A stretch of 64,000 bases of DNA from Erythrobacter longus (GCF_000715015.1 NZ_JMIW01000001.1:1178001-1242000), one strand, 5' to 3'. Shown: positions 1 through 8,908, numbered from the stretch's first letter. The notes: a model not told the origin generated them from the letters alone. Numbers and translations are program-made.

Positions 1-134
1 GCGCCTGCAGCATCATAAGCGCGCGCTTGCTCCACCGGGTCGCCAGCGTCCTGCAAATCGACGAAGTTGACGCCCTTCACCACGCGCCCATCGGCAACGT
101 CGAGGCAGGGGATGACGCGGATACGGACGGTCAT
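1..134 (-). CDS. hisF: Imidazole glycerol phosphate synthase cyclase subunit HisF (N-terminal part only)
   Basis: Only the first 44 or so codons are in the window; the rest lies beyond base 1. The visible protein begins [20 protein letters not shown], with the HisF catalytic Asp in the IPCLD motif (residue 12) and the usual [15 protein letters not shown] segment. HisF joins HisH to convert PRFAR and glutamine-derived ammonia into IGP and AICAR in the cytoplasm. The ATG at 132-134 overlaps the stop of the upstream small membrane gene in an ATGA arrangement, so it is translationally coupled to the his genes above it. It is the downstream-most his gene visible in a leftward operon. Confidence 0.95.
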   Translation of the reverse strand, partial: MTVRIRVIPCLDVADGRVVKGVNFVDLQDAGDPVEQARAYDAAG

Positions 135-340
135 AGGAACACAAAGGCGCCTGCACCGCCGCACAAGAGGACACCATAGCCGATGATGCCCAGCCAATAC
201 TGCCTTGCGAAATGCTCGCGAGAGAACGGGAGGCCGTGAGCGATCGGGAAATGTACTTTCCTTTCGACCAAGCCCCAAAAGAGGCCTGTGCCGCCCATTC
301 CGGCCACAAACGCAGCCACAATCTTCAAGAACAGAATCAC
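131..340 (-). CDS. Small two-helix membrane protein inside the his operon
   Basis: This 69-residue protein has a hydrophobic N-terminal helix (about residues 2-22, ending [11 protein letters not shown]), a short basic and aromatic middle containing two His residues, and a second hydrophobic helix at about 49-69 reaching the C-terminus. I recognise no family and no enzyme motif. It sits between hisA (4-base overlap at its start) and hisF (4-base overlap at its end), so it must be co-translated with them. That tight coupling is the main evidence that it is a real gene. A role in histidine synthesis is not implied by anything in the sequence; it may be a conserved passenger of sphingomonad his operons. 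Confidence 0.7.
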   Translation of the reverse strand: MILFLKIVAAFVAGMGGTGLFWGLVERKVHFPIAHGLPFSREHFARQYWLGIIGYGVLLCGGAGAFVFL

Positions 341-1074
341 GCCCGAGCCCCCATTTGGATCGCTGCCGCCAAATCAAGCTTGCCCTCATACAGAGCCCGC
401 CCTGTAATAACGCCTTCAATGCCAAGATGCGCTTGGATGGAGAGGATGTGGATGTCGGAGATGCCCTTCACCCCGCCGCTGGCGATTACGGGTATATCGA
501 CGCGCTGCGCCAGTTCCACGGTCGCGTCGATGTTCACGCCCTTGAGGAGGCCATCACGGCCAATATCGGTGAAGAGCAGCGAGGCAACGCCTGCATCCTC
601 AAACCGGCGCGCGAGATCCACGACGGGCACATCGGACACTTCAGCCCAGCCTTCGGTCGCTACATGTCCGTCTTTCGCGTCCACAGCGACAACAATACCG
701 CCTTCCCATTCGCGGGCCATTTCTTTCACAAATTCAGGGTCTTTGAGGGCCGCTGAGCCCATCACAATGCGCGCGACTCCAAGGTTGAACCAACCCTCAA
801 CCGCCTTTGCATCGCGGATACCGCCGCCGAGTTGAACATAGCCGGGGAAGCGCTCGATGATGGCTTTCACCGCTTCGACATTGCGCCCCTCACCTGCGAA
901 CGAGCCGTCGAGGTCCACCACGTGCAAGTGCTCCGCGCCAGCGTCGGCAAAGATCATCGCTTGGGCCGCTGGATCATCGCCATAGATGGTGGCGCGGTCC
1001 ATATCGCCCTCGGCAAGCCGCACGACTTCGCCGCCCTTAAGGTCAATGGCTGGGAATACGATCAAGGTTTCCAC
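337..1074 (-). CDS. hisA: Phosphoribosylformimino-AICAR isomerase HisA
   Basis: The 245-residue protein is full length for HisA, a cytoplasmic (beta/alpha)8 enzyme that performs the Amadori isomerisation of ProFAR to PRFAR in histidine synthesis. The first catalytic Asp is in FPAIDLKGG (Asp11), and the second is in the VDAKDG segment (Asp132). The phosphate-binding loops QLGGGIR (about 81-87) and VIASGG near the C-terminal third are intact. Its start overlaps the end of hisH by 13 bases and its end overlaps the small membrane gene by 4 bases, so the operon reads hisB, hisH, hisA, small membrane gene, hisF. Confidence 0.96.
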   Translation of the reverse strand: METLIVFPAIDLKGGEVVRLAEGDMDRATIYGDDPAAQAMIFADAGAEHLHVVDLDGSFAGEGRNVEAVKAIIERFPGYVQLGGGIRDAKAVEGWFNLGVARIVMGSAALKDPEFVKEMAREWEGGIVVAVDAKDGHVATEGWAEVSDVPVVDLARRFEDAGVASLLFTDIGRDGLLKGVNIDATVELAQRVDIPVIASGGVKGISDIHILSIQAHLGIEGVITGRALYEGKLDLAAAIQMGARA

Positions 1075-1679
1075 TCCAGAAAACGTTTAAGCAGGTCCAG
1101 ACCGAACTTCTGGCTCTTTTCGGGGTGATACTGCACGCCCAGAATATTGTTTTTCGCCACCGCTGCAACAAGGGGCGATCCGTGCGAGGTGTGGGCGGCT
1201 ATGTCGTCTGCATCCTCAGCCATAAAATGATAGGAATGCAGGAAGTAAGCTTCCCCCCCCTCGATCACCGGATGCGGTGTAGAAACGCTCACATCATTCC
1301 ACCCCATGTGCGGCACCTTGATGCGCGCATCAGTTGGTTCAATGATGCGGACTTCGCCTGCAATCCAGCCTAGCCCTTCGTGACTGCCATGCTCAAGCCC
1401 GCGCGCCGCGAGAAGCTGCATCCCCACACAAATCCCAAGGAAAGGCGCGCCGCCGTTCTTGACCCGCTCTTCCAGCGCATCAACCATGCCAGGCACAGCG
1501 CGAAGACCATCCGCGCACGCCTTGAACGCGCCAACCCCGGGAAGCACAATGCGGTCGGCCCGTCGCACAACTTCGGCATCGGCAGTGACCGCCACATTCG
1601 CGCCAACTGCTTTTAACGCATTGTGGACCGAGTGAAGATTGCCCGCGCCGTAGTCTACGAGCGCTACAATCTCACCCAC
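1062..1679 (-). CDS. hisH: Imidazole glycerol phosphate synthase glutaminase subunit HisH
   Basis: Class I glutamine amidotransferase that hydrolyses glutamine and channels ammonia to HisF. The nucleophile is Cys84 in the GICVGMQ elbow, and the His-Glu pair is in YHPEKS (His185, Glu187), so the triad is complete. The open frame extends 26 codons further upstream, but the HisH family begins close to the [13 protein letters not shown] motif. I therefore place the start at the GTG at 1677-1679 (205 residues), which overlaps the hisB stop by 8 bases. The longer alternative would read back into the hisB coding sequence with no family support. Confidence 0.93.
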   Translation of the reverse strand: MGEIVALVDYGAGNLHSVHNALKAVGANVAVTADAEVVRRADRIVLPGVGAFKACADGLRAVPGMVDALEERVKNGGAPFLGICVGMQLLAARGLEHGSHEGLGWIAGEVRIIEPTDARIKVPHMGWNDVSVSTPHPVIEGGEAYFLHSYHFMAEDADDIAAHTSHGSPLVAAVAKNNILGVQYHPEKSQKFGLDLLKRFLEWKP

Positions 1680-2277
1680 CAAGCTGCCCCTTGGTGCTAG
1701 GGATGGCCTCGCCCTTCCTCGGGTCACGCTCAACCGCGATACGCATCGCGCGCGCAAAGCCTTTGTAGAGGCTTTCGCAAATGTGGTGATTGTTGGTGCC
1801 GTAGAGGAGCTCGAGATGAAGCGTCAGGCCAGCGGATTGCGCAACGCTTTCAAACCAGTGCTGGATCAACTCAGTGTCCCATTCGCCCAGTTTTTCCTGA
1901 GAAAACTTGGCGTTCCACACGCAATAGGGCCGCCCGGAAATGTCGAGCGCCACCCGGCTGAGCGTTTCATCCATTGGCGAATAGGCACTGCCATAACGGC
2001 CAATCCCCGCCTTATCGCCAAGCGCCTGCGTCAACGCCTGCCCCAAAGCAATCGCCGAATCCTCGGTCGTGTGGTGCTGATCGACATGCAGATCGCCATC
2101 GACCTTCATCGTTACGTCGATAAGCGAGTGCTTGGAAAACTGTTCAACCATATGATCGAGAAAGCCGATTCCGGTCGACACGTCATATGCGCCCGTCCCA
2201 TCGAGATCGACTTCAATCAAGATCGAAGTCTCAGCGGTTTTCCGCTCAATTCTACCTGTGCGTGTGGTCATGCTCAT
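1672..2277 (-). CDS. hisB: Imidazoleglycerol-phosphate dehydratase HisB
   Basis: Monofunctional IGP dehydratase of 201 residues, without the histidinol-phosphatase domain found in enterobacterial HisB. The two metal-binding histidine clusters are visible: [10 protein letters not shown] in the N-terminal half and [10 protein letters not shown] in the C-terminal half, together with the GIGFLDHM segment. It is the first gene of the leftward his operon. The open frame extends to 2394, but the upstream residues do not resemble the family. I use the ATG at 2275-2277; the ATG at 2269-2271 ([10 protein letters not shown]) is equally possible because neither has a convincing ribosome-binding site. Confidence 0.94.
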   Translation of the reverse strand: MSMTTRTGRIERKTAETSILIEVDLDGTGAYDVSTGIGFLDHMVEQFSKHSLIDVTMKVDGDLHVDQHHTTEDSAIALGQALTQALGDKAGIGRYGSAYSPMDETLSRVALDISGRPYCVWNAKFSQEKLGEWDTELIQHWFESVAQSAGLTLHLELLYGTNNHHICESLYKGFARAMRIAVERDPRKGEAIPSTKGQLGG

Positions 2278-2418
2278 GGGGCAAAGCCTATAGACCCGAC
2301 AGGGATGCTTGCAAGCGGTCAAAACCCGCTCTTTTGTTGCGTTCACAACAAGTGACACACAAATCCTGCACGAAACGCTTGACCAAGGGCGCACGTCTCG
2401 CCACTTCTACTCAACGTG

Positions 2419-2934
2419 ATGACAGAAAACACACCCGATAGCCTGATCCCTTATGATGAGATTGTGCAAGAAGCGCTGCGCGCCGTGGTTGGGCGTGTGC
2501 TCGGCGAAATTGTGGCAGGCGGGAGCGAGCTTCCGGGCAATCACCATTTCTACATCACATTCAAGACCGGCGCTGTAGGGGTATCGATCCCCGATCACCT
2601 GCGCGAGAGGTTTCCCGATGAGATGACCATCGTGCTTCAGAATAAATTCTGGGAATTGGAAGTGCGCGATGATGGGTTTGGCGTGGGGCTTTCCTTCAAC
2701 CAGATCCCGGCAAAGCTCAACATTCCGTTTGCTGCGATCACAGCTTTTGTTGATCCGGCGGTGGATTTTGGCCTTCAATTTCAGGCATCTGGCGATGAAC
2801 TTGAACCCGAAGAGCATGATATTGCCGAAAACGATGCGGAAACAGGTACGTCCGATAACGCCGCGCCCGATGCCGAAGCAGATGGCGGCGATGGATCGAA
2901 CGTGGTGACCGTCGATTTTGGGCGCAAGAAGTAA
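2419..2934 (+). CDS. sspB: ClpXP protease adaptor SspB, alphaproteobacterial type
   Basis: About 171 residues, matching the alpha-type SspB (formerly DUF1321) that delivers ssrA-tagged proteins to ClpXP. The folded domain covers roughly residues 8-125, including HHFYITFKTGAVGVSIPDHL and the LQNKFWELEV strand. A flexible acidic tail follows, and the extreme C-terminus is a short basic and hydrophobic patch (VVTVDFGRKK) of the kind that docks on ClpX. The ATG at 2419 is preferred; a GTG one codon upstream is an alternative. It is divergent from hisB across about 140 bases that must hold both promoters. Confidence 0.9.
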   Translation: MTENTPDSLIPYDEIVQEALRAVVGRVLGEIVAGGSELPGNHHFYITFKTGAVGVSIPDHLRERFPDEMTIVLQNKFWELEVRDDGFGVGLSFNQIPAKLNIPFAAITAFVDPAVDFGLQFQASGDELEPEEHDIAENDAETGTSDNAAPDAEADGGDGSNVVTVDFGRKK

Positions 2935-2945
2935 GGCGTAGCTGG

Positions 2946-3341
2946 ATGGCTCAGCCCAGCAAACCTGAAAATGCAAACCTTCAAAGCCAAGGCAAGGGCT
3001 CAAACACGGGCGGCAAAAAGAGCAAGCTTCCCCCTGCGCCTGCCACCGGAACAGCTGTAAACCTGGCGATTGCAGAGATCGTGCTGCGAGGGCTCGCGGA
3101 CCGGATGCGCGGCAAGGTTCAGGCCGATATTTCGCAGGCCGACGCGCACAAACGCAAAAGCGGTGAGCGCGACGCGGTTGATGGCCGCTCGTTGATCACC
3201 TCCGTTGGCCTTTATGGCGCGGCAAAACTCGCCAGACGCTCGCGCGCAGGACTTGGCCTTGTTGCCGGCGGCCTCCTTGCAAAATCGCTCTATGATCGGG
3301 GCAAGGCTGTTCGCGAAAGGCGTGCGAAACGCGGGCGTTAG
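2946..3341 (+). CDS. Conserved small basic protein of unknown function
   Basis: A 131-residue protein starting 12 bases after sspB, so probably in the same transcript. The first 35 residues are low complexity and rich in Lys, Gly, Ser and Pro. A middle segment (GTAVNLAIAEIVLRGLADRMR) looks amphipathic, and a C-terminal stretch near 90-118 (SLITSVGLYGAAKL through GLVAGGLLAKSLYD) is glycine-rich and weakly hydrophobic, ending in a very basic tail. I recognise no domain. Spacing, codon use and position between sspB and gmk support a real gene, but no function can be assigned. Confidence 0.65.
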   Translation: MAQPSKPENANLQSQGKGSNTGGKKSKLPPAPATGTAVNLAIAEIVLRGLADRMRGKVQADISQADAHKRKSGERDAVDGRSLITSVGLYGAAKLARRSRAGLGLVAGGLLAKSLYDRGKAVRERRAKRGR

Positions 3342-3402
3342 AGGCTGGTAACCTTTGCGTGGCACTTGATTTAAATCTCAGCCACGCGCAAGGGCACAGC
3401 CG

Positions 3403-4047
3403 ATGAGCGACACCAAGAGCACCGATAAACTTGCCCGCCGCGGGCTCCTCTTTATCCTTTCTTCGCCCTCCGGCGCAGGCAAGACAACCTTGTCGCGCAA
3501 GCTACTGCGCAAGGATGAGGACATCCAATTGTCGGTATCTGCCACCACGCGCCCCCCGCGCCCGGGCGAGGTCGATGGCAAGGACTACTACTTCGTCTCA
3601 GATGCCGAATTTGATCGCATGATCGAAGAAGACGATTTTTACGAATGGGCGCACGTTTTTGACCACCGATATGGCACGCCAAAGGGTGCGATCCGGGAGG
3701 GGCTCAAACGTGGACAGGATTATCTGTTCGACATCGACTGGCAGGGGACGCAGCAATTGAAGCAGAAGGACGACCAAGACGTCGTCACCGTCTTCGTCCT
3801 TCCCCCCAGCCTGACCGAACTGCGCCGCCGCCTTGAAAGCCGAGGACAGGACACCGCCGAAGTGATCGATGGGCGAATGCAGCGCGCACGCGATGAAATC
3901 AGCCACTGGGCAGAATATGACTATGTCGTTGTGAATGACGATATGGACGCGTGTTTTGCGCAAGTGTGCGAGATCCTGCATGCAGAACGCATGCGCAGGA
4001 AACGCCAGACTGGTTTGATCCCGTTCGTGCGCGAGTTGATGGTCTAA
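3403..4047 (+). CDS. gmk: Guanylate kinase
   Basis: The 214-residue protein is the standard length for Gmk, which phosphorylates GMP to GDP. The P-loop is SGAGKTT at residues 23-29 and the GMP-binding region includes SVSATTRPPRPGEVDGKDYY. The lid and distal segment IDWQGTQQLK is also intact, as is the late ESRGQDTAEVIDGR region. A short N-terminal extension precedes the core. It lies 62 bases downstream of an unknown gene and just ahead of folB, forming a small housekeeping run that ends at the terminator near 4480-4509. Confidence 0.96.
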   Translation: MSDTKSTDKLARRGLLFILSSPSGAGKTTLSRKLLRKDEDIQLSVSATTRPPRPGEVDGKDYYFVSDAEFDRMIEEDDFYEWAHVFDHRYGTPKGAIREGLKRGQDYLFDIDWQGTQQLKQKDDQDVVTVFVLPPSLTELRRRLESRGQDTAEVIDGRMQRARDEISHWAEYDYVVVNDDMDACFAQVCEILHAERMRRKRQTGLIPFVRELMV

Positions 4048-4058
4048 GGCCCCATCTG

Positions 4059-4454
4059 ATGGCAAAGGCCACGATCGTTCTTGAGGGCCTTGAGCTTCCG
4101 CTTGACCTTGGCACCTATGCACCGGGCGATGTTGTGCCTGAGGCGCATCTGCTGGATGCGACGCTTTCAATCGACCCTGCTCTTGTGCTGGTTGATAAAG
4201 ACGCGATGGAGCGGATTTACGACTATGACCCGTTGATCGCCGCGATTGAGGCGCTGGCGCGCGATGGCCATTACGAGACCCAGGAATATCTTCTCTCTCG
4301 CATTGCGAAGGCTTGCGCAGCCGAGCCTACGATCCAGGCTGTTTGGCTGAAGCTTTATAAGCGCCCTGTGCGCATTGTCCCCGAAGGCCGCAAGACGGGC
4401 AGTCTTGGCGTGACGCTTTCGCTTGACCGGGCGGAGCTGGACGACCTCATTTAG
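4059..4454 (+). CDS. folB: Dihydroneopterin aldolase-family protein
   Basis: A 131-residue protein of the FolB/tunnelling fold, which in folate synthesis cleaves or epimerises 7,8-dihydroneopterin. It begins MAKATIVLEGLELPLDLGTY and contains a central helix (YDYDPLIAAIEALARDGHYETQEYLLSRIAKAC) with the catalytic-type Glu of FolB, then VWLKLYKRPVR. The open frame reads back into gmk, but the ATG at 4059, 12 bases after the gmk stop, gives the family length. Sequence similarity to classic FolB is moderate, so a dihydroneopterin-epimerase-like specificity cannot be excluded. Confidence 0.72.
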   Translation: MAKATIVLEGLELPLDLGTYAPGDVVPEAHLLDATLSIDPALVLVDKDAMERIYDYDPLIAAIEALARDGHYETQEYLLSRIAKACAAEPTIQAVWLKLYKRPVRIVPEGRKTGSLGVTLSLDRAELDDLI

Positions 4455-4478
4455 AGCGTCCGTTCCAATCCCCACACC

Positions 4479-4509
4479 AAAAAGCCCCGCTGGTTAGGCG
4501 GGGCTTTTG
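4479..4509. terminator. Rho-independent terminator after folB (bidirectional)
   Basis: A perfect 9-base stem (AAGCCCCGC / GCGGGGCTT) with a 7-base loop TGGTTAG is flanked by A-rich sequence on the left and TTTT on the right. It can therefore stop both the gmk-folB transcript and the opposing leftward SDR transcript that ends at 4531. Confidence 0.85.
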
Positions 4510-4530
4510 TGTTTTCGTGCGGTGGCGGGA

Positions 4531-5337
4531 TTACTCGCCCGATGGGTCGACAAAATTGCCAGCACCCACATTGGCGTTCACCACGCCGCCGTCGATGGCG
4601 AGGGTCGTGCCCACCACATAATCGCCTGCGCGGCTGAGCAGATAGATCGCGCCGCCTGCCATATCCATCGTGTCGCCTACGCGCTTTGACGGAATGCCGC
4701 GTTCGACCATGTCTTGATTGTCGCGCGCCGCCTTGTTCATTTCGCTTGGGAAGGCGCCCGGGCCAATGCCGTTGACGATGATATTATCATTCACAAGCTC
4801 GGCTGCCATGCGGCGGGTGAGATGGATAAGGCCAGCTTTCGACGCCTGATACGGATAGGTCGGCCAAGGGTTGGTCTTCATACCGTCAATCGAAGCGATC
4901 ATAAGCACTTTTGCTGGGCGCTCAGCCGTACCAGCCGCTTTGAGAAGCCCGTGCAGTTTCTGGGTCAGGAAGAACGGGGTTTTGACGTTCAGATCCATCG
5001 TGCGGTGCCAGCCCGCTTCGCTGAATTTGGTGAAGGGTTCACCCCACGCAGCGCCTGCATTGTTGACCAGAATATCGAGCTTGTCCTCGCGGGCTCCAAT
5101 CTCGTCGGCGAGCGCTTGAATGCCGTCCATCTGGCTAAGGTCGGCGACAAGACCGATGACTTTGTCGCCAAGCTCGGCGGTGGTCGCATCGACCTGCTCT
5201 TTCTTGCGAGCGCAGATGTAAACACGCTCCGCACCTGCTGCGAGGAGGCCTTCGACAATCATTTTGCCGATACCGCGCGAACCGCCTGTGACAAGGGCAA
5301 CGCGTCCCTCAAGGCTGAAAAGTGAATTGATATCCAT
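4531..5337 (-). CDS. Short-chain dehydrogenase/reductase (classical SDR)
   Basis: A 268-residue NAD(P)-dependent oxidoreductase. The cofactor loop is TGGSRGIG (17-24), NNAG is at 92-95, and the catalytic residues are Ser149, Tyr163 and Lys167 in the YQASK motif. The C-terminal AIDGGVV strand is typical of the family. Arg45-Lys46 after the second beta strand could favour NADPH, which is inference. The start is the ATG at 5335-5337, preceded by GAAGAGAGA. It lies 16 bases downstream of an acyl-CoA dehydrogenase and is the last gene of a leftward three-gene run, which points to oxidation or reduction of a hydroxy- or ketoacyl-CoA. The substrate is unknown. Confidence 0.9.
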   Translation of the reverse strand: MDINSLFSLEGRVALVTGGSRGIGKMIVEGLLAAGAERVYICARKKEQVDATTAELGDKVIGLVADLSQMDGIQALADEIGAREDKLDILVNNAGAAWGEPFTKFSEAGWHRTMDLNVKTPFFLTQKLHGLLKAAGTAERPAKVLMIASIDGMKTNPWPTYPYQASKAGLIHLTRRMAAELVNDNIIVNGIGPGAFPSEMNKAARDNQDMVERGIPSKRVGDTMDMAGGAIYLLSRAGDYVVGTTLAIDGGVVNANVGAGNFVDPSGE

Positions 5338-5353
5338 GTGTGATCTCTCTTCT

Positions 5354-6493
5354 TTAGTAGCCGCTGAGCTCTGCAACGCGATTGGCGTGGAAATATGCAT
5401 CGCCGAGGAATTCGGCGAGTGCGCGGTCGCGCTTCATGTAAAGGCCGATGTCGTATTCGTCGGTCATGCCGATCCCGCCGTGCATTTGGACGCCTTCCTT
5501 GACCGCGAGGCCCGCCGCTTTCGCAACTTTGGCTTTCGCAACGCTTGTCATCAGGTCAGCGCTAGGCGCTCCTTCGTCGAGGAGCTGCTGGGCCTTGATC
5601 GTTGCAGCGCGAGCGATTTCAACCTCGGAATAGAGGTGGGCTGCACGGTGCTGCAGCGCTTGGAACTCGCCGATCACTTTGCCGAATTGCTTGCGCTGTT
5701 TGAGGTAGTCGATGGTCATATCCATCGCCCCTTGCGCAACGCCAACGCCTTCGGCAGCAGCGCCAACACGGCCCGCGGCGAGCATGGCGTTCAAGACTTC
5801 GCGTCCGCCATCGACCTCGCCGATGACAGCATCACCATCAAGCTCGACGCCGTCGAATGTGATGTGGCTGGCCATGGAACTGTCGACAAGACGAACCGGG
5901 TTCTGGCTCATCCCATTCACGTCTTTGGGGACAGCAAAAAGCGTGATCCCGTGCTCGTCTTCATCCGAGCCGCTGGTGCGCGCTGCGACAACGATCATGT
6001 CCGAGCTTGCGCCTTGGATGACGAAGCTCTTGGAGCCGGTGAGCTTGAAGCCATTGCCGGACTTTTCCGCCTTTGTCGCAATGCGGCTTGGCCGGTGCTT
6101 AGCAGTCTCATCGATGGCAACCGCAAACACACTCTCCCCTTCGATGAGGCCCGGCAGATAGCGACCTTTGAGGTCGGATGACGCATGGCCAAGCGCGGTT
6201 GCGGCAAGAACAGACGAGGTCAGAAAAGGCGAAGGCGTAAGATTGCGGCCGATCTCTTCGAGCACGATCCCCGCTTCGACATGGCCCATGCCTAGCCCGC
6301 CGTCGTCTTCGGCAACGAGCATTCCGGTAAAGCCCATTTCCGCCATTTGCTTCCACAGCCCGTGGCCAAAACCGTCTTTGCAATCGCGGTCGCGCCAATG
6401 GCGCAATTGTTTGTTTATGTTGCCTTCTTCGGCCAAAAAGCCAGAGGCGCTGTCGGCGAGCATCGCCTGATCTTCTGTATGATATAGTGGCAT
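5354..6493 (-). CDS. Acyl-CoA dehydrogenase, short partner of a tandem pair
   Basis: A 379-residue flavoprotein of the acyl-CoA dehydrogenase fold: N-terminal helical domain (to about 110), beta domain (about 120-225), C-terminal helical domain with RKQFGKVIGEFQALQHRAAH and QMHGGIGMTDEYD. The usual C-terminal GTSE-type FAD and active-site loop is missing, because the chain ends soon after LAEFLGDAYFHANRVAELSGY. Its neighbour (6650-7843) has that loop, so the two look complementary, as in the alpha2beta2 dehydrogenases of steroid side-chain degradation (known family feature; assignment is inference). It is separated from the neighbour by a 124-base repeat. Confidence 0.88.
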   Translation of the reverse strand: MPLYHTEDQAMLADSASGFLAEEGNINKQLRHWRDRDCKDGFGHGLWKQMAEMGFTGMLVAEDDGGLGMGHVEAGIVLEEIGRNLTPSPFLTSSVLAATALGHASSDLKGRYLPGLIEGESVFAVAIDETAKHRPSRIATKAEKSGNGFKLTGSKSFVIQGASSDMIVVAARTSGSDEDEHGITLFAVPKDVNGMSQNPVRLVDSSMASHITFDGVELDGDAVIGEVDGGREVLNAMLAAGRVGAAAEGVGVAQGAMDMTIDYLKQRKQFGKVIGEFQALQHRAAHLYSEVEIARAATIKAQQLLDEGAPSADLMTSVAKAKVAKAAGLAVKEGVQMHGGIGMTDEYDIGLYMKRDRALAEFLGDAYFHANRVAELSGY

Positions 6494-6514
6494 TGTGAAT
6501 TTCTCTCCCGAAAT

Positions 6515-6638
6515 CCCCTCCCGCTTGCGGGAGGGGCAGTGAGACTTTGCCGCGTCAGCGGCTTAGTCGCAGCGGGGTGGGCCTTGCGGCCCAGCGCATT
6601 GCGCGCCCACCCCCGCCCCCTCCCGCAAGCGGGAGGGG
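6515..6638. repeat. Composite repeat B with two CCCCTCCCGC hairpins
   Basis: Two 22-base palindromes, CCCCTCCCGC-TT/AA-GCGGGAGGGG, stand at 6515-6536 and 6617-6638. Between them is a segment reading GAGACTTTGCC...GGCTTAGTCGCAGCGGGGTGGG. The same module, slightly diverged, recurs at 46793-46869. It lies between two co-oriented acyl-CoA dehydrogenase genes and could form strong RNA hairpins in their transcript. Confidence 0.85.
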
Positions 6639-6649
6639 AGAATAAGGTT

Positions 6650-7843
6650 CTATCCGCCCGGAAGCTCAAGAATGCGCTTCGAAATGACGTTGAGCATCAC
6701 TTCCGAAGTGCCGCCTTCAATCGAGTTCGCTTTGGTGCGAAGCCACTCACGCGAAGGCTTACCGCCGCGCGTTTCGTCGCTTTCCCATTCAAGGCTGCGC
6801 GAACCGCCAGCGCTCATCATAAGCTCGTGGCGGCGCTTGTTGATCTCGGTCCCGACATATTTCATCATGTTGGGCTGAGCCGGGTGGCCCTTGCCCGCTT
6901 TCATCTCGTCCATAAACTTCTCAGCCATGGCGGTGAAGGCAAGCGCATCCACGTCGAACAATGCCATTTCACTGCGCAAAACAGGGTCGATATCGTCACC
7001 GGTCTTGGCCGCATGGCGCTTCATCGCGGTTCCAATGGCCGTGGTGCGATCACCGCCGCCCATGCCGGAAATCATCTCGCGCTCGTGACCCAGCAGATAT
7101 TTCGCCACATCCCAGCCGCGATTGATCTCACCCACAAAGCCGGGGCAATCATCGCCGTAAGACTTGGGCACTTTCACATTGTCGAAGAAGGTCTCGCAAA
7201 ACGGGCTATTGCCGCTGATCAGGAGGATCGGCTTGGTCGTGACGCCCTCACCCGCCATATCGAACAGCATGAAGGTGATGCCCTTGTATTTGTCTTCCTT
7301 GTTCGTGCGCACAAGGCAGAAAATCCAGTCGGCCTTGTCTGCGTAAGAGGTCCAGATTTTCTGGCCGTTGACCACCCAGTGGTCGCCCTTGTCTTCGCCA
7401 TAGGTCTGCATCGAGACAAGGTCAGAGCCTGAACCGGGCTCGGAATAGCCCTGACACCAGCGGATTTCGCCGCGGGCGATTTCATTGAGAAAACGCTTCT
7501 TCTGGCCTTCGGTGCCGAATTTCAGGAGCGCCGGGCCAAGCATCCAGATGCCGAAAGAGCTGAGAGGAGGACGCGCGCCGATCGCTGCCATTTCCTGGCG
7601 CAGGATTTTGGCTTCAGCGGGCGAAAGGCCAGCGCCGCCATATTCCTTGGGCCATGATGGAACGGTGTAACCCTTGTCGCGCGCTGCCTCGAACCAGGCC
7701 TTTTGCGCATCGTTTTGGAAGGTAGCTTTGCGCCCTCCCCAATATACGTCGCTGTCGTCGCGAACAGGCTTGCGCATTTCTTCGGGGCAGTTGGCTTCAA
7801 GCCAGCTCTTCGTCTCTTCGCGGAAGTTTTCAAGATCGGACAT
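6650..7843 (-). CDS. Acyl-CoA dehydrogenase, long partner of a tandem pair
   Basis: A 397-residue acyl-CoA dehydrogenase. The beta-domain FAD segment WCQGYSEPGSGSDLVSMQT is present, followed by WTSYADKADW, and the C-terminal loop is NSIEGGTSEVML. Aligned on GTS, the position of the medium-chain Glu376 base is Gly, with a Glu one residue earlier, so the catalytic base is not the standard one. The Met at 7841-7843 follows GAGAGGAG by about ten bases and is preferred to the upstream Met at 7864. First gene of a leftward run (this gene, second dehydrogenase, SDR), divergent from an SDR gene at 8033. Confidence 0.9.
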   Translation of the reverse strand: MSDLENFREETKSWLEANCPEEMRKPVRDDSDVYWGGRKATFQNDAQKAWFEAARDKGYTVPSWPKEYGGAGLSPAEAKILRQEMAAIGARPPLSSFGIWMLGPALLKFGTEGQKKRFLNEIARGEIRWCQGYSEPGSGSDLVSMQTYGEDKGDHWVVNGQKIWTSYADKADWIFCLVRTNKEDKYKGITFMLFDMAGEGVTTKPILLISGNSPFCETFFDNVKVPKSYGDDCPGFVGEINRGWDVAKYLLGHEREMISGMGGGDRTTAIGTAMKRHAAKTGDDIDPVLRSEMALFDVDALAFTAMAEKFMDEMKAGKGHPAQPNMMKYVGTEINKRRHELMMSAGGSRSLEWESDETRGGKPSREWLRTKANSIEGGTSEVMLNVISKRILELPGG

Positions 7844-8032
7844 GTTGGCCGACTCCTCTCTCATTTGATCCCTAGTTGACGCTTACGTTATGGTCATTTG
7901 CGCGTCGCCTGCAAGCTTCCAAACGCGCGAATTTTGCAAACATCGGCATTCCGTAACGTCACTTGCATGAGCGTTGACGGCCCTGTGCTTCCCGTTAGGT
8001 TGCAAATCGAGATTGAGAGAGGAAATGGGATT

Positions 8033-8908
8033 ATGCGATTCTCAGGGAGAACCGTAGTCGTGACCGGCGCTGCGTCGGGAATTGGCGCTGAAAGTGCGTG
8101 GCTGTTCGCCCGTGAAGGCGCAGTGGTTTTCGCCAGTGATATCGATGAAGAAGGCGGGAAGACACTCGCCGCCGAAACGCAAGGCGATGTCCGTTTCGTT
8201 CATTGTGATGTGACCGACCCCCAATCGATCAAAGCCCTGATGGATCACGCTGCTGCTGAAACAGGCGGGATTGATGTGGTCTTCAACAATGCAGCCGCAG
8301 GCGGTGCGCGCCCTTCAATCGACGAGATTGAGCCTGAGGAATGGGATATGACGATGGACCTGGTCCTTCGCTCTGTTGCCCTGGGCATCCGATATGCCGC
8401 CCCGCATATGAAAGGGCGCAAAGGTGCCTCCATCGTCAATGTGTCGAGCGTTGCGGCGGTTGGCCCGGGATATTCACCCACCGCATATGCCGTGGCAAAA
8501 GCAGGGGTTTTGCACCTCACCAAATGCGCAGCAGCCGACCTTGCGCGGTACAACATCCGCGTAAACGCTGTGCAACCCGGCTTCATCAACACCAACATCT
8601 TCACTGCCTCGATCGAAGTGCCCGAAGAGATGAAAACGGCTGCCAAAGGCATGATCGCGCAGATGTCTTCCAACGCGCAGCCGGTAAAGCGCGGCGGTCA
8701 ACCCAGCGATATCGCAGAGGCTGTCGCCTATCTGGCCAGCGATGCGGCAGGATTTGTCACTGGCACATCGCTTATCGTAGATGGCGGCATCACCATCGGG
8801 CCGCGCCATTGCTGGGACGAAGAGGAAGAGACTTTGTTCGCGGGCCTTGAGAAGATGGAAGAGGAAGCCAAGGCTGCCGCGCAGGCGAGCGGAGCGGCAG
8901 CCAGCTGA
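8033..8908 (+). CDS. Short-chain dehydrogenase/reductase
   Basis: A 291-residue classical SDR with TGAASGIG (11-18), NNAA in place of NNAG (86-88 region), Ser138 or Ser139, Tyr152 and Lys156 (AYAVAKAG), and DGG near the end. Asp36 after the second strand (FASDIDEE) suggests NAD rather than NADP (inference). An extra acidic and Ala-rich tail of about 35 residues follows the conserved core. The ATG at 8033 follows GAGAGAGG; the longer open frame upstream does not resemble an SDR. Its stop overlaps the start of the transporter gene (TGATG), so the two are coupled. Confidence 0.9.
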   Translation: MRFSGRTVVVTGAASGIGAESAWLFAREGAVVFASDIDEEGGKTLAAETQGDVRFVHCDVTDPQSIKALMDHAAAETGGIDVVFNNAAAGGARPSIDEIEPEEWDMTMDLVLRSVALGIRYAAPHMKGRKGASIVNVSSVAAVGPGYSPTAYAVAKAGVLHLTKCAAADLARYNIRVNAVQPGFINTNIFTASIEVPEEMKTAAKGMIAQMSSNAQPVKRGGQPSDIAEAVAYLASDAAGFVTGTSLIVDGGITIGPRHCWDEEEETLFAGLEKMEEEAKAAAQASGAAAS

